A stretch of 12,984 bases of DNA from an uncultured Anaerolineales bacterium (GCA_913040765.1 CAJWIA010000020.1:1-12984); one strand, 5' to 3'. Shown: positions 1 through 8,646, counted from the stretch's first letter. Numbers and translations are program-made. The notes: generated by a model from the sequence alone, not told the origin.

Positions 1-303
1 GGGCGTATAGTAGCAGTAGGTACTACTACTGTACGAGTGTTAGAAACAGCATCAGCCAAATCATCTTCAGGACACATGAAGTCGTTTGACGGTTATACTG
101 ATTTGTTTATATACCCAGGATATAGTTTTAGTGTGGTGGACTCGCTATTAACCAATTTCCATTTACCCAAATCTACCTTGTTGATGATGATGGGAGCATT
201 TATGGAAGAACAAGGTATACAAACTCTTCTTGATATATATGCGGACGCGATTCAAGAGGGGTACAGATTTTACAGCTTTGGTGATGCTATGCTTGTCTTA
301 TGA
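1..303 (+). CDS. queA: QueA, S-adenosylmethionine:tRNA ribosyltransferase-isomerase (C-terminal part)
   Basis: This is the last 100 codons of a gene whose start lies left of the window; the frame is open from base 1 and stops with TGA at 301-303. QueA transfers and isomerises the ribosyl group of SAM onto preQ1 at the wobble position of GUN tRNAs, giving epoxyqueuosine, in the cytoplasm. The visible part carries the family's typical C-terminal blocks: an [12 protein letters not shown] stretch at the window edge, then [12 protein letters not shown], the very conserved [14 protein letters not shown] segment, and the closing [11 protein letters not shown]. These match QueA closely and no other family I know. 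The C-terminus looks complete and undamaged. The GTG at 37 is an internal valine, not a start. No terminator is obvious after the stop; the next gene has its own promoter-like element about 70 bases further on. Confidence 0.95.
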   Translation, partial: GRIVAVGTTTVRVLETASAKSSSGHMKSFDGYTDLFIYPGYSFSVVDSLLTNFHLPKSTLLMMMGAFMEEQGIQTLLDIYADAIQEGYRFYSFGDAMLVL

Positions 304-372
304 AAGTGATGGTATTACATTGTGGATCAAGCAGTCTGTCGTCGAGTTATTCAAGGAATACAAATTTGGTAC

Positions 373-401
373 TTGAAAACATAAATGTTATGAAGTAGAA
401 T
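373..401 (+). promoter_or_regulatory. Sigma70-type promoter for the ABC/GldFG/DUF4340 operon
   Basis: A -35 hexamer TTGAAA (373-378) and a -10 hexamer TAGAAT (396-401) are separated by exactly 17 bases, each matching consensus at 5 of 6 positions. The predicted transcription start is near 408, giving a leader of about 30 nt before the GTG start at 438. An AGGA (424-427) sits 10 bases before that GTG and can serve as the ribosome binding site. Position and spacing fit a dedicated promoter for the three-gene operon downstream. It is read by eye only. Confidence 0.55.
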
Positions 402-437
402 TTCGCGTGGCATGTTAATTTATAGGATTTTATTAAA

Positions 438-1358
438 GTGATATTTGTTGAAGGTTTGACTAAAAGGTACGGTGAAATACAGGCGCTCCGTGGAATGAGT
501 TTCCAGGTAGAGCAAGGGGAGATCGTTGGTTTGCTCGGCCCAAATGGTGCAGGTAAATCAACTGCTATTAAGTGTCTAACGGGATATCTACATCCTGATG
601 AAGGATCTGTGCATGTTGATGGAATCAATGTCCTTGATGCTCCAATTGAAGCACAAGCGCGTATAGGATATTTGCCAGAAAATACACCTTTATATCCTGA
701 AATGTCAGTGCAGGCATATTTGCGAATGATTGCTGAACTACGGAATGTTCCCGAAGAGCTAATTGTTGAGAAACTTTCAGATGCGATTATTGCTACTGGG
801 CTTGAGCAACGTCTTACTCAGCCGATCGGTCAACTTAGTAAAGGATTACGGCAGCGCGTAGGTTTAGCGCAGGCAATCTTGCATAAACCACGGTTGCTCA
901 TATTGGATGAACCTACAATAGGATTGGACCCCACTCAGATTGTAGAGATCCGTAATCTTATTAAGGATCTGTCCGGAAATAGTACTATTCTGTTTTCATC
1001 TCATATTTTGTCTGAGGTAGAGGCTGTCTGTGATCGGGTAATCATACTTGTCAATGGTGAGGTAAAAGCTGATTCTCGCTTAGATGATATTGCTCAGACT
1101 TCAGATGCTACGTTAATCATCGAGAACGCGGTTCCTAATATAGATAGCATGCTCAATCAACTTGATGGGGTAAAACAAGTGAAGTGTGAGCTTACGAGCG
1201 ACGGAAATTACTCTTGTGAAATTGTTGGGGAAACTGGAGTTGACTTGTGCCCCGCGATTTACGATCTTGCTCGTAGCGAAAAATGGCCCGTGAGAGAGTT
1301 GCGTAGGGATGTTCGTACACTAGAAACAGTATTTAATGATCTGGTGACAATAGCATAG
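438..1358 (+). CDS. GldA-like ABC transporter ATP-binding subunit
   Basis: Cytoplasmic ATPase of an ABC-2 type export-like system, 306 aa, the usual length for this subgroup. Domains in order: nucleotide-binding domain at about residues 2-215, then a C-terminal extension of about 90 aa typical of GldA/CcmA-like ATPases. Visible motifs: Walker A GPNGAGKST (34-42), a Y-L-P-E version of the Q-loop (78-81), signature LSKGLRQR (133-140) in place of LSGGQ, Walker B LLILDEP (153-159), D-loop GLDP (162-165), and the H-loop histidine 189 in SSH. The Q-loop and signature variants are typical of the GldA branch. The GTG start at 438 is preferred because it gives the standard N-terminus (MIFVEGLTKRYG) and has AGGA upstream. 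The permease gene follows at once and must be the partner. The substrate cannot be read from sequence; GldA proteins in gliding Bacteroidetes belong to the gliding apparatus, but homologues are common in non-gliding bacteria. Confidence 0.93.
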   Translation: MIFVEGLTKRYGEIQALRGMSFQVEQGEIVGLLGPNGAGKSTAIKCLTGYLHPDEGSVHVDGINVLDAPIEAQARIGYLPENTPLYPEMSVQAYLRMIAELRNVPEELIVEKLSDAIIATGLEQRLTQPIGQLSKGLRQRVGLAQAILHKPRLLILDEPTIGLDPTQIVEIRNLIKDLSGNSTILFSSHILSEVEAVCDRVIILVNGEVKADSRLDDIAQTSDATLIIENAVPNIDSMLNQLDGVKQVKCELTSDGNYSCEIVGETGVDLCPAIYDLARSEKWPVRELRRDVRTLETVFNDLVTIA

Positions 1359-1376
1359 GATTTGGATGTAATTGAT

Positions 1377-4253
1377 ATGAAACAAATTTTGACTATAACT
1401 CGGAAAGAATTGGGCGGATATTTTGGCTCACCTATGGCATTAATATTCGTAGGTGTGTTTCTCACCTCGACATTATTTACATTCTTCTGGGTGGACACAT
1501 TTTTTTCTCGTGGTATTGCTGATGTTCGTCCTTTGTTTAACTGGATGCCTGTCTTAATGATTTTCCTGGTTGCGGCTTTGACAATGCGTCAGTGGAGTGA
1601 AGAACAAAGATCTGGGACGATGGAAATACTGTTGACATTACCTGTAAACTCAGTCAATCTAGTTGCCGGAAAGTTTGTTGCTGTTATGGCTTTGGTTTGT
1701 GTGGCTCTTGGATTAACGGTTTTCTTGCCAATAACAGTCTGGTTGCTGGGAGATTTAGATTGGGGACCAGTAGTCGGAGGGTACTTAGCCACCGTGCTGC
1801 TGACATCAGCATATGCAGCTATTGGTTTGTATGTGTCTTCTCGTACCGACAATCAATTGGTTGCATTAATAATGACTGTGATAGTAATAAGTACCTTTTA
1901 CATCATAGGTTCTCGTGGTCTGACAGATTTCTTTGGCGGGAATGTATCTGACATATTAAGAGCTTTGGGTTCTGGTGCTAGGTTTGAAAGCATCGAACGC
2001 GGTGTTATAGATTTACGGGACTTAGCGTATTATCTTTCTCTCACTGGCATATTTATCTCCTTGAATGTTCTGCAGCTTGAACGAGCCGGCTGGAGTACAG
2101 GAGAGAACACGTTTTTTACAAGAGCAAGACATGCACTGATAGTTGCAATGATTGTTGTGAATTTGATTCTTCTTAACGTGTGGTTATATCCGTTGAGAGG
2201 AATACGAGTAGACCTTACAGAAGGTAATGAGTACAGTTTGTCAAATGCGACTAGAGACATATTGGATGCTACTACTGAACCACTATTGATTCGTGGATAT
2301 TTCAGCGAGAAAACTCATCCTATGCTTGCACCTCTAGTTCCACGATTGCGCGATATGCTTCAGGAGTATGCAGTTTCCTCGAGTGGTAATGTGATTGTGG
2401 AAATTGTAGATCCTATACAAGATCCTGAAAAAGAAGCTGAAGCTAATCAGACCTATGGTATAAGACCTACGCCTTTGCAGGCAGCTGACCGATATGGGGC
2501 ATCAGTTGTTAACTCTTACTTCGATATTCTGATCAGATATGGTGATCAGCATATGGTACTAAATTTTCAGGACTTAATTGAAGTTGAAGGTAATCGTACT
2601 GGCCAAGTCGATGTAAGATTTAGGAATTTGGAGTATGATTTGACTCGCTCTATTAAAAAGGCTGTTTATGGTTTTCAAAGTATAGAATCCTTGTTAGCAA
2701 GTCTAGATGAGTCTGCTAAATTAACACTTTTTGTAACACCTAACATATTACCTGAAGGGCTGAGTGGAGCAATAGATGCTGTTCGTACGGTGGCTGATGA
2801 TCTTGAGTCTATATCTCCAGGCAAATTTGACTTCGAATTGGTAGATGTAGAAGCTAATAAAGACCCTCAATATCGACAGAACCTATATGAACAGTATGGT
2901 TTGCAAGGCATACCAGTATCGTTTTTCTCGCCTGATGAGTATTATCTGCATATGGTGGTTGAGGTTGGTGACGAAGCAGAATTACTTTATCCTAGTGGTG
3001 ATTTTAGCGAGGCCAGTGTGCGGACAGCATTAGAGGCATCTTTGAAACGTTCGAGTACTGGTTTTCTAAAAGTCATTGGTATATGGACTCCGCCAGATAT
3101 TGCGCAGCAGGCAGGTTTCGGGCAGCAGATGCCTTCCTTGAAAGAGTACAGCATGGTCTCTCAAGTGCTTAGTGAAAACTATACGGTAAAGGAACTTGAA
3201 CTTACAGAAGGTTTTGTTCCTGCGGATGTTGATTTGTTAGTGGTCATAGCTCCTCAGGACATGAGTGATGTTGAAATCTACGCTATAGACCAGTATCTTA
3301 TGAGAGGAGGTTCTCTAGTAGTATCTGCTGGTAATTTCGTTATGCTTCCTGATCCATACACTGGTGGTCTTGGTCTAAAAGAAGTGCAAAATGGTCTAAA
3401 AGATGCGCTTGCAAGTTATGGAGTTGACATACTTGAGAAGTTAATTTTGGATCCACAGAATGAGCCATTTCCGGTTCCTGTTATAAGGGATATATCTGGC
3501 GTCCAAATACGTGAGATACAAGCTATAGATTATCCTTTTTTTGTTGACATTAGATCGAATGGTATGAACAGTGAGAGTCCAATTCTTGCGAGTTTGCCGG
3601 CGTTGACATTAAATTGGGCATCGCCGATCGAAATTGAAGACTTAGATGATGAAAAGCATGATACTACAGTACTTTTAGAATCGAGTCCAGAATCATGGGT
3701 GTCAACTGATACTAATATTCAGCCTGACAAAGATCAATATCCAGAATTTGGTTTTCCTGTAGGGTCTGATCGTAAACCGTATATCACAGGCATATCTGTA
3801 GTGGGTGAATTTGTCAGCTATTATGCAGACAAACAATCGCCCTTAGAGAAAATTGATGACAATACTGGTGACATTATCAATCCTGACGCAGTGGGTGTTT
3901 TAGAATCGTCAGCCCCAGATTCTAGGCTAGTAGTTATTTCGAGTGCGGAATTTCTGAATGATACTGTTCTTGAACTATCTGCAAGTATGTCTGGAGAACG
4001 ATATGTCAATAGCCTGCAGTTTGCTCAGAATGTCGCTGATTGGTCAGTTGAAGATCAGGATTTGCTTAGTATACGATCAGGAGGTATGAGCTCCAGGCCA
4101 TTAGCTCCATTATCAGAACGACAACAGGTCATTTGGGAAACTATAAATTATGTTGTGGCGTTTCTGGGTCTGCTGTGGTTAAGCTGGGCCTGGCGTACTC
4201 GTCAGAAGAAAGAAATTCCAATGAAATTGCTTGATGTTGGAGACAATGGGTGA
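1377..4253 (+). CDS. ABC-2 permease fused to GldG-like extracytoplasmic domain
   Basis: Membrane subunit of the transporter, 958 aa from the ATG at 1377. The N-terminal 240 residues or so form a GldF-like ABC-2 permease, starting KQILTITRKELGGYFGSP and holding about six hydrophobic segments, with the family block EEQRSGTMEILLTLP near 76-90. A further membrane segment (about 255-280, ALIVAMIVVNLILLNVW) leads into the GldG hallmark RVDLTEGNEYSLS. After it comes a long soluble GldG/ABC_transp_aux-type region to about residue 900, likely outside the membrane. One C-terminal membrane helix (VVAFLGLLWLSW) and a basic RTRQKK end follow, which would place the C-terminus in the cytoplasm. GldF and GldG are separate genes in Flavobacterium; here they are one reading frame. 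A TTG at 1362 would add five residues and sits just after an AGGA (1357-1360), but the family N-terminus favours 1377. The gap to the ATPase gene is 18 bases. Its end overlaps the next gene. Confidence 0.88.
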   Translation: MKQILTITRKELGGYFGSPMALIFVGVFLTSTLFTFFWVDTFFSRGIADVRPLFNWMPVLMIFLVAALTMRQWSEEQRSGTMEILLTLPVNSVNLVAGKFVAVMALVCVALGLTVFLPITVWLLGDLDWGPVVGGYLATVLLTSAYAAIGLYVSSRTDNQLVALIMTVIVISTFYIIGSRGLTDFFGGNVSDILRALGSGARFESIERGVIDLRDLAYYLSLTGIFISLNVLQLERAGWSTGENTFFTRARHALIVAMIVVNLILLNVWLYPLRGIRVDLTEGNEYSLSNATRDILDATTEPLLIRGYFSEKTHPMLAPLVPRLRDMLQEYAVSSSGNVIVEIVDPIQDPEKEAEANQTYGIRPTPLQAADRYGASVVNSYFDILIRYGDQHMVLNFQDLIEVEGNRTGQVDVRFRNLEYDLTRSIKKAVYGFQSIESLLASLDESAKLTLFVTPNILPEGLSGAIDAVRTVADDLESISPGKFDFELVDVEANKDPQYRQNLYEQYGLQGIPVSFFSPDEYYLHMVVEVGDEAELLYPSGDFSEASVRTALEASLKRSSTGFLKVIGIWTPPDIAQQAGFGQQMPSLKEYSMVSQVLSENYTVKELELTEGFVPADVDLLVVIAPQDMSDVEIYAIDQYLMRGGSLVVSAGNFVMLPDPYTGGLGLKEVQNGLKDALASYGVDILEKLILDPQNEPFPVPVIRDISGVQIREIQAIDYPFFVDIRSNGMNSESPILASLPALTLNWASPIEIEDLDDEKHDTTVLLESSPESWVSTDTNIQPDKDQYPEFGFPVGSDRKPYITGISVVGEFVSYYADKQSPLEKIDDNTGDIINPDAVGVLESSAPDSRLVVISSAEFLNDTVLELSASMSGERYVNSLQFAQNVADWSVEDQDLLSIRSGGMSSRPLAPLSERQQVIWETINYVVAFLGLLWLSWAWRTRQKKEIPMKLLDVGDNG

Positions 4254-5226
4254 TATTTTGTTAAACTATTTTTCTATAGGTATCAAGGATAGAAAATTGC
4301 AATGGCTGACTAGTTTGGCGCTTGGTCAGTTGTTGTTGGTCCTAGTAGTGTTTTGGCCTGCAGGATCTAAAGAAGCAGGGGAGCTTCTGTTTTCTGATCG
4401 TACAACTGAAGATATTATAGAATTGCAACTTGTTAATGTTGACGGTGAAAGAATGAATCTAGCTAAGCAAGGCGATGATTGGGCAATGTCAGATGCCGAC
4501 AATTTTCCCGTTAGTGTTGAAAAAGTTGATCCATTGATCACAAAACTTTTGGCACTCAAAACCGATAGGATAGTTGCTACCACGGATAACAGTCATATAA
4601 GACTAGAGGTCAGTTCGGAGAAGTATAAGAGGAAAATTGATATTGTATGGGCAGATGATACTATAAATACCTTGCTTTTAGGAAATAGTGCTGGAACTGG
4701 AGCTATGCATTTCAGGCTAATGAGCGCAGATGAAGTGTATCTCACTTCGGCTTTGACGGCATGGGATGCTAATACAACACCGTCGAGGTATATAGATACC
4801 CAATATTTTGCTCTGGATAAGGAAAGCATTGAGTCTATAGAATTGAATAATAATAGCGGGAGATTTGTACTTGAACGAACGAATGGTAAGTGGTTATATG
4901 ATGGTCTCAAGGAAGGCGAAATATTTGACCAGAGTAGTATGGACACGTTTCTAGTACAAGTAAGTTCCATACGGATGGTATCTCCACTTGGAAACACTTT
5001 CAATGATTCATATGGATTGAATGATCCTCAGGCGGTCCTCAGTGTATCCACTAATAACGAAGGTGAACTGCAGGAACATAGTTTTACAGTAGGGTCGCAG
5101 TCTGGTGATAACTATATTGTGAGAGCTTCGTCCTCTGAGTATTATGCTTTAGTGTCAGCTTACAATGGTAATAATCTGGTAGAAAAGACTCATAGCGATT
5201 TTATTGTCACTTCTGACGAAGAATAA
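4246..5226 (+). CDS. DUF4340 domain-containing membrane-anchored protein
   Basis: Third gene of the operon, about 326 aa. It has a short cytoplasmic N-terminus, one hydrophobic anchor (LALGQLLLVLVVFW, about residues 22-35) and a long soluble, probably extracytoplasmic region. That region is of DUF4340 type: the repeated pattern of a short ligand-free beta module (ELQLVNVDGERMNL...DDWAM, then SIELNNNSGRFVLERTNGKWLY) is what this family looks like. DUF4340 genes are regularly found directly after GldG-like genes, which fits here. No catalytic motif is visible and the biochemical role is unknown; an accessory or structural role for the transporter is inferred. Starts at TTG 4231, ATG 4234 or ATG 4246 are all in frame. 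I chose 4246, which has GGAG (4239-4242) just upstream, though at short spacing. From there it overlaps the permease stop by 8 bases, implying translational coupling. Confidence 0.82.
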   Translation: MGDILLNYFSIGIKDRKLQWLTSLALGQLLLVLVVFWPAGSKEAGELLFSDRTTEDIIELQLVNVDGERMNLAKQGDDWAMSDADNFPVSVEKVDPLITKLLALKTDRIVATTDNSHIRLEVSSEKYKRKIDIVWADDTINTLLLGNSAGTGAMHFRLMSADEVYLTSALTAWDANTTPSRYIDTQYFALDKESIESIELNNNSGRFVLERTNGKWLYDGLKEGEIFDQSSMDTFLVQVSSIRMVSPLGNTFNDSYGLNDPQAVLSVSTNNEGELQEHSFTVGSQSGDNYIVRASSSEYYALVSAYNGNNLVEKTHSDFIVTSDEE

Positions 5227-5258
5227 TAGAAAGTTCAAAGCCGAATCACCATTATTCC

Positions 5259-5282
5259 ATGCACAAAACGTACTTGGTGCAT
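5259..5282. terminator. Possible hairpin between convergent genes
   Basis: ATGCAC (5259-5264) and GTGCAT (5277-5282) form a perfect 6-bp inverted repeat with a 12-base loop, in the short gap between the DUF4340 gene and the convergent ogt. AA and TT next to the arms could extend it with one bulged G. Position suits a terminator for both converging transcripts. However, it is only moderately G+C rich and has no T-run on either side, so a weak terminator or chance are both possible. Confidence 0.3.
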
Positions 5283-5333
5283 AATTGTTCGTAATTTGTT
5301 TCAATATAAAGTTTTCTAATTGCTAATGAACTG

Positions 5334-5873
5334 TTATACATTCGAGTGATTTCTCTCTAGTCGTAAGAGGTAAATCTTTTTATTCCCATGTGGAGATCCT
5401 AGATATCCGCCTATATTACCATTTGTGTGTATAACACGATGACAGGGCACAATTATTGGTAATGGGTTGTTGGCCAACGCTGCACCTATTGCACGAGATG
5501 CTTTGGGATTGCCAATAGATTGACCAATCGATTGGTATGTTGTTGTTTGACCATATGGTATATTTAAGACCTCATTTAGTACCGATTTTTGAAATTTAGA
5601 GCAGTTTCGTAAATCTAGGTCATATAAGAATTGTTTTCGTGATTCTTGGAGATATTCATCTATTTGTTCGATGACAACATGCGTGCCTGGATTAATACTT
5701 ATCTGGCTATCGCTAAATTTATCTTTTAGAATTGTTATAAAGGAATCTTGTGTTATGCCATATCGCAGCATTGCTACACCATGTTGAGTAACTGCAAGAT
5801 GGATGGGTCGAAAATCTGAGATTTCTGGAATGTTACTATATACATACATGTATTTTGTGTTATTGACTGACAT
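5334..5873 (-). CDS. ogt: Methylated-DNA--protein-cysteine S-methyltransferase (O6-alkylguanine repair)
   Basis: Suicide DNA-repair protein that moves the alkyl group from O6-alkylguanine (or O4-alkylthymine) to its own cysteine. From ATG 5873 it is 179 aa, normal for Ogt/MGMT. The first 85 residues or so are the variable N-terminal domain. The C-terminal DNA-binding domain starts about FQKSVLNEVLNIPYGQTTTY (94-113). It shows the helix-turn-helix with arginine finger R127 in ASRAIG, and the active site PCHRV (143-147) with acceptor cysteine C144, followed by GNIGGYLGSPHGNKK. There is no Ada-type regulatory domain, so this is a constitutive-type repair enzyme rather than an Ada activator. The frame stays open to a TTG at 5972, adding 33 residues unlike the family; I prefer 5873 because a promoter-like element lies inside that extension. 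No Shine-Dalgarno is visible before 5873. It is convergent to the transporter operon and divergent from thrC. Confidence 0.93.
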   Translation of the reverse strand: MSVNNTKYMYVYSNIPEISDFRPIHLAVTQHGVAMLRYGITQDSFITILKDKFSDSQISINPGTHVVIEQIDEYLQESRKQFLYDLDLRNCSKFQKSVLNEVLNIPYGQTTTYQSIGQSIGNPKASRAIGAALANNPLPIIVPCHRVIHTNGNIGGYLGSPHGNKKIYLLRLERNHSNV

Positions 5874-5909
5874 ATTGTTATGTGAAAGTAAAAAATATTC
5901 AACTCCAAA

Positions 5910-5937
5910 AATATACCACGATATTTTACTTTGACAG
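5910..5937 (-). promoter_or_regulatory. Candidate promoter for ogt
   Basis: Read on the minus strand, CTGTCA (plus-strand 5932-5937; 4 of 6 to the -35 consensus) and TATATT (plus-strand 5910-5915; 5 of 6 to the -10 consensus) are 16 bases apart. Transcription would begin near 5903, about 30 nt before ATG 5873. This supports the shorter start for ogt. The region is AT-rich, so chance matches are common. Confidence 0.3.
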
Positions 5938-6033
5938 GAAAGTTTGGATAGTTGTTCGATATGATCTATCAATTAATATGAGGGTAACCTGAGCGTTTGT
6001 AGTGTTTATTACATAATTACGCTTTCACTGAAT

Positions 6034-6053
6034 TTGTACTTGTAGTGGTACAA
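6034..6053. promoter_or_regulatory. Inverted repeat TTGTAC-N8-GTACAA in the ogt/thrC divergent region
   Basis: A perfect 6-bp inverted repeat (6034-6039 and 6048-6053) with 8 bases between the half-sites lies about 75 bases before thrC. The right half overlaps TACAAT (6049-6054), a 5-of-6 match to a -10 box, although no convincing -35 sits at the right distance. The geometry is like an operator for a dimeric regulator, but no regulator gene is in the window. Another weak promoter candidate follows: TTGATT (6055-6060), 18 bases, TAGTAT (6079-6084). Confidence 0.3.
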
Positions 6054-6128
6054 TTTGATTGGATATTGTGATTCCGCATAGTATTAAAAGTCCGCGTACG
6101 CAATTTTAAATTAAACTATGTAAATTTT

Positions 6129-7463
6129 ATGGAATATTCTGCTTATTTTGCCTGTATCAATGGATGTTCGGGGAAACATTCCTTGTACCAAATCATCTAT
6201 GTTTGTCCCAAATGTGGCAGTTTGCTAGAAGTACGTCATGATCTCGAGAGCATCAGTAAAAAAAGTCCGGAATACTGGAAGAGTGAAATAGATATCCGTG
6301 TTGCGGGCATGAAGTGGCCATATAGTAGTGGTGTATGGTGTATGCGCGAATGGATAGCACCGGATCTTCATGATGACAATATAGTCAGTATGCATGAAGG
6401 TCATAGCAATTTGTTCTTTGCAGAGAGACTTGGTGAGAAACTCGGCGTAAAAAATCTTTGGGTCAAGCTTTGTGGAAATAGTCACACTGGCAGTTTTAAG
6501 GATCTGGGTATGACAGTACTGGTCAGTGTGGTGAAACAGATGATGCAACATAATAACCCAGTGCGTGCTATAGCTTGTGCGTCTACAGGGGACACAAGCG
6601 CATCGTTGGCCGCATATGCTGCTGCTGCCGGAATTCCCGCAATTGTTTTTCTGCCTAGAGACAAAATTACCAGTGCTCAATTGATACAACCCATTGCTAA
6701 TGGAGCACAGGTACTGGCTTTAGATACAGATTTTGATGGTTGCATGGAAATTGTACGGAAAGTTACAGAGGACAACAGTATATACTTAGCAAACTCAATC
6801 AATAGCTTGCGTGTTGAAGGTCAAAAAAGTGTTGCAATTGAGATTGTAAGGCAGTTCAAATGGGAGCCACCTGACTGGATAATAGTTCCTGTTGGTAATT
6901 TAGGTAACATTACTGCTCTATACAAAGGATTACATCTATTAAATGCTATAGGAATAATAAGCCGGATGCCAAGGTTGGTTGGAGCTCAGGCAGCCAATGC
7001 TAACCCCTTTTATATGAGTTACCAAAATGGATTTATTGAAAAGGTAAGTATGACTGCCAAGTCTACAATTGCATCAGCAATACAGATTGGTGATCCTGTT
7101 AGCTATGAGAAAGCTGTAAAAGCTATCAAAAAAACAGATGGAATTGTTGAAGAGGCAAGTGAGCACGAATTGGCGAATGCAGGTGCATTAGCGGATTTGA
7201 CTGGGCTATATACATGTCCTCACACCGCAGTGGCATTAGCTGTATTAACAAAATTGGTAAGGAAAGGTAGCATAAAAAGTGATCAGAAGGTGGTTGTCAT
7301 CAGTACTGCTAATGGTCTGAAATTTACGGGTTCCAAAAAGAGTTATCATAGTGAAACTATAGAGCATGTGAAGAGCTTGCATGCTAATACTGCAATGAAT
7401 TTGCCAGCGGATGCAACAGTAGTCAGTGATGCTATTGAAAGAAAACTAAATCATTCCAGATGA
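6129..7463 (+). CDS. thrC: Threonine synthase, PLP-dependent, with N-terminal zinc ribbon
   Basis: Converts O-phospho-L-homoserine and water to L-threonine and phosphate, the last step of threonine synthesis, in the cytoplasm. It is 444 aa. The N-terminus has a rubredoxin-like zinc-ribbon layout with C9, C13, C26 and C29 (C-x3-C and C-P-K-C). The fold-type II PLP core follows: GSFKDLGM with the Schiff-base lysine K124, then [18 protein letters not shown] (151-168) as the substrate/PLP loop. Next come [13 protein letters not shown] (222-234) and the phosphate-binding loop GNLGN (256-260). These segments separate threonine synthase from cysteine synthase and threonine dehydratase. The ATG at 6129 gives the right N-terminus, but no Shine-Dalgarno precedes it. 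Its stop overlaps the next gene as ATGA (7460-7463), so the two are translationally coupled. Homoserine kinase and homoserine dehydrogenase are not recognisable nearby. Confidence 0.94.
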   Translation: MEYSAYFACINGCSGKHSLYQIIYVCPKCGSLLEVRHDLESISKKSPEYWKSEIDIRVAGMKWPYSSGVWCMREWIAPDLHDDNIVSMHEGHSNLFFAERLGEKLGVKNLWVKLCGNSHTGSFKDLGMTVLVSVVKQMMQHNNPVRAIACASTGDTSASLAAYAAAAGIPAIVFLPRDKITSAQLIQPIANGAQVLALDTDFDGCMEIVRKVTEDNSIYLANSINSLRVEGQKSVAIEIVRQFKWEPPDWIIVPVGNLGNITALYKGLHLLNAIGIISRMPRLVGAQAANANPFYMSYQNGFIEKVSMTAKSTIASAIQIGDPVSYEKAVKAIKKTDGIVEEASEHELANAGALADLTGLYTCPHTAVALAVLTKLVRKGSIKSDQKVVVISTANGLKFTGSKKSYHSETIEHVKSLHANTAMNLPADATVVSDAIERKLNHSR

Positions 7464-8599
7464 AAGTGTTTGGGCGTACTACGATTAGTGAAATTCTACA
7501 GGACCGCATAGTTTTTCGTAACTTATCTCCTTTGGATACTGCATTGCCCGAGCTGGATGTTCTAGGTAAGGATATAGGTTTGGCGTCAGGATATATACCA
7601 CGCAAAAGCAACGTAGATTATGCTCGTGTGATAGTGAAATTATTGAAACATATACAGAATTTAGATGCGCCCAGTATTGAGATTGAGAATCTGGTTCTTG
7701 TAGGAGATACATTGTTAAATGATGTAAAAGCATTTGAAAATATCTGCCAGGTGAGTGGTTGGTCAGGCAAGGCATTTATTGGGTCGGAAAACATGGATGA
7801 GCTAGTCAGGATTGATAAAGAAATGACTGATACTGGGCAAGAATTATATTTAGCCAATCGTTGGTCATCTCTATCCGATTTTGATCGCTACTGTTTTGGA
7901 TGCAATATGCCAATTGGTTCAGGCACCGCAGTTGTAATTGATCTAGATAAAACAGTTTTGGGTGCACGTGGTCGTAACTCTCATGTGATAGATGAGGTTC
8001 GAATTCAGGCTGTACATAATACTGTAAAACGGATGCTTGGCCAATCTTTTGATAAAAAAGTCTTTAGTGATATTTACGAATATTTTAATAGTGATAAATT
8101 TCACTCATTTACCTCTGATAACCAAGATTATCTTGCTTACATTTGTCTAATAGTTTGTTCTGGTCTAGTGTCTAAACACCAATTAGAAAATGATATTAAG
8201 TCAGGAACTTTGCAATCTTTTCAGCAGTTCATAGAAACAATTGAGGACCACAAAAATGATCTTATGCCAAATCTAGAAAATATACATTCGGATATATATA
8301 CCAGAGTGCAGACAGGTGATCCAACTCCGTTTAAATCATTTCGACGTAATGAGTATTTGTCTACAATTGAGTACATGGGTAAATCAACACATGCTGCTTC
8401 TGCTGAAGAAATATTGTCAAGCGAAATTGTTGTTACAGAAGAGGTGCGTGACATAGCGCTTGTTTGGAAAGAACGAGGAGCAATCTTGTTTGGACTATCT
8501 GATAAGCCAGATGAAGCGTCGATTCCGTCTCCTGATCTTGCAAGGCAAGGTTATGTTCCCATTCATCAGGTAGAGGCTTGGTCCGTAGGCTGTGTCTGA
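7460..8599 (+). CDS. Unassigned protein with HAD motifs in permuted order, coupled to thrC
   Basis: A 379-aa cytoplasmic-looking protein (no signal peptide, no membrane segment). I do not recognise it as a named family. It carries HAD-superfamily motifs out of the usual order. A motif-III-like basic segment [17 protein letters not shown] (46-62) comes first, then a strong motif [17 protein letters not shown] (77-91, D83, D87-88 region). Next is a linker with C145 and C148, then a textbook motif [10 protein letters not shown] (158-166; candidate nucleophile D161, acid/base D163). A mostly helical region of about 170 aa follows, where a C1 cap would sit. Last comes a motif-II-like strand [13 protein letters not shown] (342-354, S347). 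Normal HAD enzymes run I-II-III-IV, so this reads as a circular permutation. It starts inside the thrC stop (ATGA), implying equal expression and a role near phosphohomoserine/threonine. Phosphatase or phosphotransferase activity is inferred, not shown; a degenerate duplication is the alternative. Confidence 0.6.
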   Translation: MKVFGRTTISEILQDRIVFRNLSPLDTALPELDVLGKDIGLASGYIPRKSNVDYARVIVKLLKHIQNLDAPSIEIENLVLVGDTLLNDVKAFENICQVSGWSGKAFIGSENMDELVRIDKEMTDTGQELYLANRWSSLSDFDRYCFGCNMPIGSGTAVVIDLDKTVLGARGRNSHVIDEVRIQAVHNTVKRMLGQSFDKKVFSDIYEYFNSDKFHSFTSDNQDYLAYICLIVCSGLVSKHQLENDIKSGTLQSFQQFIETIEDHKNDLMPNLENIHSDIYTRVQTGDPTPFKSFRRNEYLSTIEYMGKSTHAASAEEILSSEIVVTEEVRDIALVWKERGAILFGLSDKPDEASIPSPDLARQGYVPIHQVEAWSVGCV

Positions 8600-8617
8600 T
8601 TGTTGTTCACTTTATCT

Positions 8618-8646
8618 TTGACTGCAAGTTGCCATTATGATACGAT
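8618..8646 (+). promoter_or_regulatory. Candidate promoter for lysC-asd
   Basis: TTGACT (8618-8623, 5 of 6) and TACGAT (8641-8646, 4 of 6) are separated by 17 bases, starting 18 bases after the stop of the upstream gene. Transcription would begin near 8653, making a leader of about 190 nt before lysC that includes an intrinsic terminator. It suggests lysC-asd can be transcribed separately from thrC. Read by eye; no other element confirms it. Confidence 0.4.

Noticed and set aside
4593..5003. 136-codon open frame on the minus strand inside the DUF4340 gene
   Set aside because: It lies fully antisense to a well-supported gene in an operon and shows no recognisable domain; treated as a shadow frame.
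5874..5972. N-terminal extension of ogt to the TTG at 5972
   Set aside because: The extra 33 residues do not resemble the family, no ribosome binding site precedes the TTG, and a promoter-like pair lies inside the segment.
6225..6689. 154-codon open frame on the minus strand inside thrC
   Set aside because: Antisense to the conserved PLP core of threonine synthase; composition is unlike a real protein.
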